Positions 55,101 through 64,000 of a stretch of 64,000 nt of DNA are shown piece by piece. Numbering within the stretch: the first letter of the stretch is position 1; every line of letters starts with the position of its first letter. The DNA lies in contig VCAZ01000001.1 in the NCBI GenBank assembly GCA_005784505.1, forward strand, positions 1,189,001 to 1,253,000, in the 5' to 3' direction. The notes under the pieces were generated by a model. It was not told the DNA's origin and made no database searches. It saw nothing but the letters and a program-made list of their open reading frames with translations. This DNA is from Bagarius yarrelli. Taxonomy: Eukaryota > Chordata > Actinopteri > Siluriformes > Sisoridae. Position numbers and translations under genes: made by a program.

Positions 55101-58100
55101 TAATTTCAATACTAGCGAAACAGAAGTGGTTGGTAGCCAAATATACACTGGAAGTGGTGTGAGATCCATGAATAGCTGCCAGAGGGAGTTTTGTGTGTAC
55201 TCATTTGATAAAGTTCTAGTGGCTGTGAAAGAGAGTGCAGAGGTAGCAGTCTATCTTCTGTTTATTTCTTCGAGTTTGGTAGTTAAACTTGGGATGGTAA
55301 TTAGAACACAGGGTGACAGTCACACCCAGGAGCAAAACGAACGCTGTGACAAAAATTGGAAACTTTTGTCCAAGTTAATGTCCTCTGGTATGCTGAATTT
55401 CCTGAAGACATGCTGGAATCATGTCTCTACAGCTTTTTGTGGTGGCTGAATTCCTAAGGGGTATGAGTTAACAGGCTTTTGAGAATTCGTCCACAGCAAC
55501 CAGGATGTAGATAATCTTATTAGTGGCAGGTCTTTCACAAAATCCATTAATAGGTGTGACCAAGGATGCCAAGGAGTGGGATAGGAGAAGATTGCACAAT
55601 GTTTTTGCTATATTAAACTCCGGGTATTCTCTCACTTACCTGTATTAAAACTTTCTTGGCCACCAGAAGCAATCTTTTAACAGCGAAAGGGTTTTATTGG
55701 TCCTTGGCTGATCAGTGCTCAGGGTAGTGTGCAAGGAATGGATGAGCTGTTTGCATTGAGATCTGGAAACATAAGTGTGATTGGGGGGCAGCCTAACAGA
55801 GCAAAAGATATGGCGTCCACAATGTCTTTGTCCAGGGTTTGTGGGGGTTGAGATTACTCAGAAGGGGGGCAAATATGAAGGCTCCTTGGTCCATAGTTGT
55901 GCGAACAAGCCATGGATACCCCCAAGACAATCCCAGGAGTCAATTTCTCCAAAACCAATAGGCAGATGCTTTCTGTGTAGAGTAGACTATGCAGGATTTG
56001 CAGGTCAGCCAAATCTTTCCTTGTATTTATTCATTGTATTCATGGAGGTTGTATTTTGTGGTGTTTAATTTTTCTTTTAAGGCCAAGTTGGTTGCGGAAA
56101 TCTTTAAAGATGAAAGAAAAGCGGAAATAGTCAATGTGCAAAAGTGATGTAAGTGGTACTAGAGAGCTGGGATTTAAGGGTTGGTGGATGAAGGTGGTGT
56201 AGTTTTGTTTTAATTATTTATTTATTTTAATTATACCAGACCTAAAATGTATAAATTAAGCATTAATGGACAGTTAAAGCTCTGGCTTGTTAATTAGAAG
56301 ATCAAAGTTCAGGTTAAGCCACCACTGCCAAGCTGCCTCTGCAGGTGAGCATGTTCCTTAACCTCCCTAGGCTCCAGGGACACTGGGTCATGGCTGATCA
56401 AGACTATTATTCAGAGGATATATTTTCACAGTCTATGGTAGTGTATTCTTATAAATGTTAGCTGATATTACATTTTTAAGGTCATCTGCAATTTTTCATA
56501 GAATTCAACAGGGAAATCTACAGGCAATCAAAGATGACAGAAAACATCCAGCCTATTTATTTCCATTTTTGCTTGTTATTGCCTACATGGGGAATAATAT
56601 AACTCCGACCCATAGTCATTTTCTAGTTATTTTATTCAATCGCAATACTGCTGAAGTATTATGTTCCCCTTTAGCTTGTTTTCTCTTTCTAGATGAAACT
56701 TTCATTTGTTTAAAACAGCACAAACTCCTTAGGTATTTGTGAAAGGCCATGCAATTGCCCCAGGATGTTGTCTCATTTTCTCTGCAGAAATGACATACCT
56801 AACTACCTAGAATCTTGATTTTCTAGGCATAGAATTATATTCTGTTTCTATGGCTCTGTATTAATTCACATTTTGAAGTATCTTATAAGTGAAGAATACG
56901 ACAAATTTTAAATCAAAATCTCTTTTTTTTTATGCTCACCTGATGGTTTTTAACATTATGGGTTGATGCGAATACAGGTAGCTGGAAACACATTTCCCAA
57001 GTAATTTATGATGTGGTGAATATTAAACCGACGTGATTGAGCTGCGTTTCCGCTGACAGTGTCTTCTCCACATGTATGGGGCTTGACGTCTTTCTAATGC
57101 CCTTGCTGCTAATGCATTTATCAAAAGTTAAAATTTTTTTGATCGCAAGCTGCACTGCTTGGACGTTGTTGGTTACTCCAAATAAATTTTAATATAGCAA
57201 ACATAAAATCCATGTGAATAATCAAAAAGTGGTAGCTAAATGGTTATGATACCAGTCCATCCAGTTGTATAAATGGTCAGTTAAAAAGGGACAGTGTTGG
57301 CTCAAATGGTTAGGGCGCTGAGTTTTTGACTGAAAAAACAAGGCCTGCGTTTAAGCCCCACCTTCGCCACATCTGCCACTGTTGAGTCCTTGAGCAAGAC
57401 CCTTGACTCTTCCTGCTCCAGGGGCACTGTTTCATAGCTGACACCACCAAGTAACCAGTCCACCCAGTTGTATAGATGGCAAGGTGGGATATGAACAGAA
57501 AAATATTCCACTATATGTTGTACAGTTTATAATTCTGAATGTAACAAATAAAATGTGAATTTGAAATGAGATAAATGTAGGTCGCTCTGGATAAGGTTGT
57601 CTGCCCAATGCCAGAAAAAGGTCTGCTTCATGCTTCCTTCATTCATCTACTTACATTTACATTTGCAGCCTTTGGCAGACGCCATAATCCAGAGCGACTT
57701 ACATTATTCCCTGTTATACAACTAAGCAATTTGGGGTTGAGGGCCTTGCTCATGGGCCCAGCAGTGATGGCTTGGTGGTCCTGGGAATTGAACCTGGAAC
57801 TTCAAGTTGGAAGTTCAACACATTAACCACTGTGCTACCACTTCCCCTCCTTACTTGATTATTAGGATACCAAAACTACCCCAAAATCAAGTCATGAACA
57901 ACTTGATGGAAACGCACCTAATTTATTTTTTGAAAACATTCACTGTCATTAGGATGGAAATCCGGCTATAGGGCTCATTGTGGTAATAGGAAGATGCCGA
58001 TATACAGAAATAAATTTGTTTTGAATGTTGAAAACTTTGAAACTTTACTAAGCTGTGCTTACAGGATTCCTGCTCTCCCCAAAGTCACTGTGTACTGCTT

Positions 58101-58726
58101 TTTATGTGATAAAATATCTGCTTGTATTGGTAAATATTTTAAAGGGATAGACGGCAGAATAGACTTCATTTAATAAATGTGTTATACATTGAAAAAGATT
58201 TTTATTTATATAAAGTTAATTAAAAAATATCCTTAATGCTAAAGTGATAAACAAGAAGGGCGTTTAAAAGTGGTGGTGTTGTTATGCAAATTGACAGTAC
58301 ATAACATTATCACATATCGTTTAGTTCAGCGGTAAAAAAAAAAATCAAGTGCTGAGACCAAACAGTACCTGATGTCTTATTTTAAAATGGTAGCTTCAGG
58401 AATTGTGTTGAAGGTGGTCTTTTCGTGTAGGTCAATCTGTCATTCTGTTTTAGGTCTACCAGTATTTCTCTTTGTCTCTGTCTTCTTTTTCCTCTTTTTC
58501 TCTCTCTGTGTGTTGTGTACTGGAAGATCAGAGCTGCTTGGAAAACCTTTTAAAAAAGCGTCATTTATGAATACAGAATGTGTGTGTGTGTCTTACTGTA
58601 TGTGCTCTTCTGTACTCGTTGTGTGACATTAGAGAGACATTTACCAAAAAAAAAAACATTTTATATTAAGACCTAGAATTTAATGCATTCTTATTAATAT
58701 TTACCTCCATCATAGTGGGGCCTGTC

Positions 58727-58782
<56 letters not shown>

Positions 58783-61700
58783 CAGCATATTCAATATTGA
58801 GGCCTTCAGCTTTATAAACATAAAGTACATGAAGTTTGTAAAGTGATGACATGAAATTATCAGAAAATTCCATATGCACAGAAATATTTTAATTCTCCTC
58901 AATGTAATTATAGATTTGATGCATCTCATCTGTTCAGGGTCACAGATATTGGAAGCCTGTTCCAAAACACAGTATAACCAACTTGAATTGTCTTAATTAC
59001 AGCCATTGACTCTTTAATAGTTAATCATTAAACCCTGAAAGGATGCCAGATAAATCACTTTTCATCATAATAGCATAGTTTCAGGAAGATAAATAGAAAA
59101 GATGGTGGTTTGTTGTTGCAGCTGTCTGAGTCAATGTCTACGTTGGATGAAATGCGTTACTGTGTAGGTTTAACCTTTGACATGCTTCCAGCTTCCTGCT
59201 TTATGTTTGTGTTTAATTTTTTCATCTGTTTATCTTATGAATGGCGGAACTACTGAGTATAAAGTCAGCTGGTTTATTTAAAGAGTGGACAGACTGACTG
59301 ACTGACTGACTGATTGATTAATAGATTTTTACATTAACCGCATTTGGCAGATGTTCTTATCCAGAGCGACCTACATTTATCTCATTTATACGACTGAGCA
59401 ATTGGGGGTTAAAGGCCTTGCTCAGGGGCCCAACAGTATACATATAAACTGACACTAAATACATTTTCCCCCAAATCTGCAGTTTTACTAGTGTGTCCTT
59501 TTCCTATTCTGTCGTTACGCCTTGCTATCAGCCACAACACGCCGTTTTCGGTTCCTTCACCGCAGTCGAGTTGATTCAGTTTCAAATCGTTGTTACACTG
59601 CAGTCGCACTGCACTAGACTTCAGTCTGTCTCCATCGGTAGAAGACTGACATGTTCTGAAACAGTCGACACAGAGAGGGAGTACACACATGAATGCTTAA
59701 GTGACACTTGAGAGAAAGTGTTTGTTACCTTTTTGTGTTTGTCACTTTGTTGCCACTTGGTGTAAATGTGGATAGTAATGAATTGGACAAAGCTTATGAT
59801 GATACCTTGAATGCTATCATCTCCTGAATTTCCTCTTTTCACAAGAGCCAATGAGTGGTGATTCTGTTTTTTTGGAAATATTTCTCACCCTGAGTATCGT
59901 TATGCTTCTGATTCGCTCTTCTTAATGAATTTGCTGTACAATTTTTTCCAGCTTCTTCTTATAAGGTCCAGTAGAGGAAACGGTTTAGTCTATGGATTTT
60001 AGCTCAGAAGATCAGGGTTCAAACTCTAGCAGCAGCACTAAAAAGCTGATTTTATGCTCTGTGGTGCTGCATCATGGCTGAGTCTGACTCCAAGCTGGGA
60101 CATGTAGAGAGAGAATATTACTGTGCTGTGCTGTGCTGTATACTATAAGTGACAAAAATAAACACACAAAAATGATCCGAAAAACCACAAGTCCAGATGA
60201 AGGAATCCGGATTCATACAGATTAAATGACTCATTCCCAATTTTTGGATTATAAATCTACTTGGGTTAGATAGGTGGTGGCTCATGATTAAGGTATTGGA
60301 CAATTAACCTGAAGATTGTGGTTTCGGTTCCCAGTTCCACCAAGCCACCACTGTTGGGCCCCTGAGCAAGGCCCTTAACCCCCAATTTTTCAGTTGTATA
60401 AATGTGATAAATGTAAGTTGCCTTGGATAAGGGCGTCTGCCGAATGCTGTAAATGTAAATGTGAGTAAGTCCTGAGTTTTATTGTTGCTAACAACAACAA
60501 CACAGATAAATACAAAATTAAACTAAAAATGACAAAATTCGGTTGTTCGACGTAATAAAGTAGTTATTAGCTAGTAATAGCTGGTAACTGCAAAAACAAA
60601 TAATGGACTAGTTGTTTAGGAAAAATTCCTGCATGGTAGAAACATAAGAGACTCTTAATTACTCTTAAGACTTCACACATATTAAAGTCACATCATGTCA
60701 GTGTTCAGAGATTAAAAGACCTCTGTAATTTTTTTTAATTAACTTAATAGTTGCATAAATTCCCCTGTGACAGATTTTACTAACACAAGGATAAATAATG
60801 AAAGTGCTATAGTTCTGTAATACCAGCTAAATAGCTAGATATTGGGAATATTACATATTGGCATGTTTGAGAACAGAATTAAAATAATAAAATTCGTCCA
60901 GTGCCGTGGTGTAGTGTAGTTAAAGTACCAGCACATACGGAAAAATGCATTACTGATGCATTCTGGGCAACCCGGGTTCGAAGCTTGCGGCTTAATTCTT
61001 TGATTAGTTGGTTAAGATTTTCTTTGTTTAATTCTATGCTGGTGCTTGTGAATGTGTGGTTACGAGACTAACAAGAACTAATGTACTGATTGGCGGATTA
61101 TTAAAAAAGGCGGAGCTTTCATCTCGTTTGTTCCTGTAAAGGAGAGGACGGGAGTTTGAACTTAACACCAAGTTGAGTAAACTTAATAGTTTAAGTATCG
61201 TATATAAACACCAAGTTATTATATAAACACCAATAAAGTCGACATAAACACCAAATTATGCAAACTTAAATATACAAATTTTGACCCATTACTCAAATTA
61301 TGGAAGAAACAAGTTTACTCAATCAAGTAACATCATAGAGTTTTTAATGTGCATATTATCCTAATATACTGTGTAATTATTATACATGTAAGAAATTTTA
61401 ATTATTTAACCGTTCTATAGCTGTAGCTTTTTTTAGTTCGATTTTAATAGTATGTGTCTTCAACTTTGAAAATTTTCAATTAATTAATGCTTTGCTAATT
61501 CAAATAACTTTCTTTAAATGATTTGTTAGATAGATCGGACAGTTAGGCTAAAACAGCATCCAATCCAATCCAATCCAATCTGAATGCAAGCACCAAGCTA
61601 CAAAGTTGGATATGTTCATATGCATCACTTTAGCATTCAGTAATAAACTTTGACGTCATTTTTTTTTATTAATGGCTCTTTTTTTCCTATTTAGTTTTTT

Positions 61701-63578
61701 TTATCCTTTATTTACATTCTACAACATTTACAGCTGCAATTTGTATTATTTTTATTATTATTTAACCTGGAATTTGAGTCAAATTCCAATGCAAACGTTA
61801 AAAAGCTGTTGGTTTGTGCTTCAAGGTCATTTAAGCAGTTGTGTGACGACGGCTTTTCATCAGTTTATTAATCAATGACTGTGTTATATTTCCTGGGTTA
61901 CTTTACGCCATTATCAGAACAGAGAAGCATATAATCCAAGTCAACAGGGAGCCTCATGGTGATCCAGTCATGCACTCCCTTTGGAGATTGTGTGCACAGT
62001 CTATTAAAAGCTGTTTCGGGTCACGGACATTAAGGAAAACATAATTAGAAAAGCCATTTTACAATAATGATTAATTAGGCGTTGCTGTTTCTATACTTGT
62101 ATTATCTACGGTCAGTGGAGTATCAGCTGCAGATGTCTGGCTGTGGAGACGGAAACTCTTACTGAATCTGAATCTGACTCTATTAACATCTGGAAAGATT
62201 GAAATTATTTTCTGTTTTGCATGTAGATATTAACATCTCTGTACTGCCTGAATAAAACTCTAACTGATTCGACATCAGATGTGGGGTTTAAGGAATTACA
62301 TTTATGTTGTTACGTTTACTTTGGAGTTTTTTGGATGGTTTTTTACTTTTAGATTATATTTAATGGTGTGAACTTTTACTGTTACCCGAGTACATTTTTA
62401 GTGAAAAATCTTTACTTTTACTTCGCTACATTTGGCAGCGTTCATTCTTTACTGACACACGGTAATAAATATAGGATTTGAAAAATAATTTGTTTCTATG
62501 AATTGTTTGCAGGTCTTGCGAGACTTATATAAGGTGGCTGTAGATGTGATGCTGTTACATTTTCTTCAGCCGAAAACCGAATTATTTTTCAACATCTTTT
62601 TATATCGTATTCTAAATAATCGCAAGTCGTTGTATTGTAAGTCAAGCGTGGTCTGAATAGTGACTTATTTGCATCCAGGTTAGTTGCCATGGAATATTAC
62701 ATATTAAACATTTCATCTCTTTTAGAGCTCAGAAGTCAGAGTTATGGTGAGAGAATTTTTTGTCCTTAAAAAAGCTTTTAAATGCAGCTGAAAAAGATGC
62801 AACCTTTTTAATTGCACAGTGTAGATTTTTGACCGAGGCCACTGTGACTTATGTAACGCTTAGATTTGGCATTTGGTCTGATTTTATGCAGTTGCAGTTG
62901 AAATTTTAGATGCATTTTACAAGCATGTGTGTGCAGTTTTGCAATCCTGACCTTATAAATTCAATAACGCACATATTAGCATTACTCAAACATCTATTGT
63001 CACTTCATAGAAGAGTTTAATGAGGCGCAGTAGAGCAGCCTTATAAATGAGCTAGACTATATTCTCCATAAATGTAAGTACATACAGATGATGTAAAATT
63101 AATTTATGGATGAAACAAGAATAAACAGAAACAAATATATACGGGAGATGGAGTGTGGGCAATAGCCTGGGCTCCAGAGAGAAAACAAATGTGTTTTGAC
63201 ATGCTGTTCATTGTTGGCTCTGAAGAAGCTGTCTCCTGTTTCACTGAAATGGCAAAGAGAAATGGGTTGTGTATTCTGCCCCCCACCCCGTTCTTTACCA
63301 CTCTCCCATGCTCTTTGTCTCTCAGCAGATTTTCCCCAGCTGCCATATTTGTCCTCATACATTTTTGGAGCCTCTTGGCCACAACGAAATATGAGCTATT
63401 AGTAATATAACACACAGCCTTATGCCCGCTTACCTAATAACACTCTTCCTTTTCAATATAGCAAAGGTTGAATTTTTCCTTTGTTTTGCAGGAACCAGAC
63501 GGTGCTGCACCAGTTCTGCTGTCCTGCACCAGAGGCTCCGGACGCCCCTGAGAACGACTCTCAGGCCTGCGTTCCCAG
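48202..63578 (+). CDS. iqsec3: IQSEC3 (ARF guanine nucleotide exchange factor), 5' part
   Basis: Exons 48202-48713 and 63492-63578 give 199 complete codons plus two bases in phase; the rest of the gene lies beyond 64,000. Residues 1-54 (MESLLDNPMKAVLYLKELTT, then a heptad-like stretch to GENRRLRE) match the IQSEC3-type N-terminal coiled coil. About residues 57-125 are His/Pro/Gln-rich. The exon junction gives E, then NQTVLHQFCCPA, close to the ENETVLHQFCCPA of human IQSEC3 as I recall it. IQSEC3 (SynArfGEF) activates ARF6 through a Sec7 domain and binds gephyrin at inhibitory synapses; the IQ motif, Sec7 and PH parts are not in this window. No lesion is seen. The Kozak context is GTTAGCGATGG, with the initiator Met at the family's usual start. 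Confidence 0.9.
49107..49140. repeat. (ATT)n microsatellite
   Basis: Trinucleotide run of about 11 units. Confidence 0.9.
50900..51070 (-). repeat. SINE family B, reverse
   Basis: ACATTTATAGCATTTGGCTA, CTGAGCAACTAAGTGCCTTG, GCCCAGCGGCCCGGTGGTGG and head CTTGACCACTGTGCCACCAC. Confidence 0.8.
51415..51727 (+). repeat. Two SINE family B copies in tandem
   Basis: A degraded copy (51,415-51,530: GGTAGCTCAGGGATTAGGGT, GCTGGGCTCCTGAGAAAAGC) is followed by a better one (51,541-51,727: GTGGTGGCTTAGTGGTTAAG, GATTTGATTCCCAGCATCAC, GTCGCTCTGGAAAGCGTGTC). Confidence 0.8.
53186..53235. repeat. (AGAAT)n pentanucleotide microsatellite
   Basis: Ten perfect units of ATAGA/AGAAT. Confidence 0.95.
54960..55780 (-). 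mobile_element. Ty3/Gypsy pol relic (integrase region)
   Basis: Minus-strand fragments in order: a zinc-finger/linker-like LKDCFWWPRKF (about 55,660), PWHPWSHLLMDFVKDLP (about 55,555), KIIYILVAVDEFSKAC (about 55,500), FRKFSIPEDI (about 55,405), LGVTVTLCSNYHPK (about 55,320) and VIHWFQESKKVRDLAHQQLQ (about 55,060). These match the order of a Ty3/Gypsy integrase, but frames shift repeatedly and stops intervene. No LTR pair was identified. It is transposon debris in the iqsec3 intron, not a functional gene. Confidence 0.8.
55781..56300. other. Unassigned sequence beside the Gypsy relic
   Basis: An open stretch on + (55,781-56,068) has no recognised motif. It may be further decayed retrotransposon sequence, because it directly adjoins the pol relic. 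Confidence 0.3.
56290..56400 (+). repeat. Degraded SINE family B variant
   Basis: GGCTTGTTAATTAGAAGATC, AGTTCAGGTTAAGCCACCAC and CTCCAGGGACACTGGGTCAT parallel the variant at 40,995-41,150. Confidence 0.45.
57295..57480 (+). repeat. SINE family B variant
   Basis: GTTGGCTCAAATGGTTAGGG, CGTTTAAGCCCCACCTTCGC, TTGAGCAAGACCCTTGACTC and CTCCAGGGGCACTGTTTCAT. A detached tail with GGTCGCTCTGGATAAGGTTG lies at about 57,570-57,612. Confidence 0.75.
57648..57848 (-). repeat. SINE family B, full length, reverse
   Basis: TTACATTTACATTTGCAGCC, AATCCAGAGCGACTTACATT, GGGGTTGAGGGCCTTGCTCA, GGGAATTGAACCTGGAACTT and head CATTAACCACTGTGCTACCA. Confidence 0.88.
58726..58782. repeat. (GATA)n microsatellite
   Basis: Perfect run of 14 units, likely polymorphic. 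The reversed YLSIYLSI frames are artefacts. Confidence 0.95.
59290..59312. repeat. (GACT)n microsatellite
   Basis: Short tetranucleotide run next to a SINE B. Confidence 0.85.
59325..59440 (-). repeat. SINE family B tail, reverse
   Basis: GCATTTGGCAGATGTTCTTA, TCCAGAGCGACCTACATTTA, GGGGGTTAAAGGCCTTGCTC and AGGGGCCCAACAGT, then truncated. Confidence 0.85.
60270..60465 (+). repeat. SINE family B, full length
   Basis: AGGTGGTGGCTCATGATTAA, B box GGTTTCGGTTCCCAG, CACTGTTGGGCCCCTGAGCA, AAGGCCCTTAACCCCCAATT, GGATAAGGGCGTCTGCCGAA and tail GCTGTAAATGTAAATG. Confidence 0.9.
60900..60990 (+). repeat. tRNA-derived SINE head (family C)
   Basis: GTGCCGTGGTGTAGTGTAGT (A-box region) and AACCCGGGTTCGAAGCTTGC (B box). 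Related to 5,840-5,985. Confidence 0.55.
61050..61345 (+). repeat. Dispersed repeat copy 2 (uninterrupted)
   Basis: AAGGCGGAGCTTTCATCTCG, GAACTTAACACCAAGTTGAG, ATAAACACCAAATTATGCAA and AAACAAGTTTACTCAATCAA; homologous in order to 32,400-32,930 but without the MITE. Confidence 0.65.
61559..61580. repeat. (AATCC)n tract
   Basis: Four pentanucleotide units. Confidence 0.85.
63492..63578 (+). CDS. iqsec3: iqsec3 coding exon 2
   Basis: 87 bases with acceptor TTTTGCAG and donor CCCAG|GTAAGA. Reads NQTVLHQFCCPAPEAPDAPE, NDSQACVP. VLHQFCCPA is an IQSEC3 signature. It ends in phase 2, so the next exon lies beyond the window. Confidence 0.9.
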
Positions 63579-64000
63579 GTAAGAGCTGGTACCCACCTAC
63601 TCACCAATGCTCACTGGTCTATTCTCGTATATGGGGGTACCAGGCAACACAACTGCCCCTATTCTGTCTGTCTTGAAGTGGTTATTAGCCATTTTTCATC
63701 AAAAGTCTCGTTCTGTTTGCCCGTCACCGATTTTTTTCAGAAAATTTGAGATTTTGAAAGCAATTATATTAAAAATAGATTCGATTTTTTTCAACAGACC
63801 GACAGAATTATTTTATAATATCATAATTTATAGATAAAATCTTGATTCTATCCAATTTTTGCTCTGTTTAATTTCCTAAACCATCCGCATGGTTCACCAA
63901 AAAGAGGCAATTAAAATGTTCTCATTACAGCCAGTGTATTCACGCATCATTTTCTTAAAACTAATTAGGTCATCATTTTATGACTCCTACAGATATTAAT
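63579..64000 (+). other. iqsec3: iqsec3 intron 2, partial
   Basis: Starts with GTAAGA and runs to the window edge. AT-rich, with no recognisable element. Confidence 0.85.

Larger units (their letters stand above)
48714..63491 (+). other. iqsec3: iqsec3 intron 1
   Basis: 14,778 bases from GTAAGT to TTTTGCAG. It holds ATT repeats, SINE B copies (50,900; 51,540; 57,295; 57,648; 59,325; 60,270), AGAAT (53,186-53,235), a minus-strand Ty3/Gypsy pol relic (54,960-55,780), GATA (58,726-58,782), GACT (59,290-59,312) and a dispersed repeat (61,050-61,345). No other exon recognised. Confidence 0.85.

Noticed and set aside
60270..60320. Possible tRNA gene from A/B-box-like sequence
   Set aside because: It is the head of SINE family B; no cloverleaf with matching acceptor stem follows.

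Overview
This window looks like a teleost fish nuclear chromosome, possibly an ostariophysan such as a catfish. That guess rests on spliced genes with long introns, AT-rich non-coding DNA, dense microsatellites (CA, GA, GATA, AT), fish-type tRNA-derived SINEs and several decayed Tc1-like transposons. No prokaryotic gene organisation, CRISPR array or operon is present. Exon calls were made by eye from splice sites, reading-frame continuity and recalled family motifs; no database search was run.

Layout. Positions 1-5,675 are intergenic repeats. A complete carboxypeptidase M gene (cpm) runs on + from 5,676 to 28,617 in eight coding exons that join in frame to a 434-residue GPI-anchored metallocarboxypeptidase. 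From 33,062 to 42,263 on - lies a decayed copy of a beta-1,4-N-acetylgalactosaminyltransferase 3-like gene (b4galnt3). It keeps a signal-anchor first exon, the start of a PA14 domain, a linker and most of the catalytic exons. It also carries an in-frame stop, a frameshift, an internally shortened exon, missing exons replaced by transposons, and a SINE against the last exon. From 48,202 on + starts iqsec3: exon 1 encodes the typical N-terminal coiled coil followed by a His/Pro-rich tract, and exon 2 is at 63,492-63,578. The IQ, Sec7 and PH parts lie beyond the window.

The genes do not form a pathway. CPM trims C-terminal Arg/Lys from peptides at the cell surface, B4GALNT3 makes the LacdiNAc glycan in the Golgi, and IQSEC3 is a postsynaptic ARF exchange factor. 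Their order is of evolutionary interest: B4GALNT3 and IQSEC3 are near neighbours in human (12p13.33), while CPM is on 12q15.

The rest is mobile-element debris: about ten SINEs with an L2-like tail, about twenty copies of a second tRNA-derived SINE, Tc1-like remnants, hAT-like MITEs, a Ty3/Gypsy pol relic inside iqsec3 intron 1, a LINE fragment, and duplicated dispersed repeats. The most noteworthy observation is the b4galnt3-like pseudogene, where several independent lesions and the insertions near them can be read directly.
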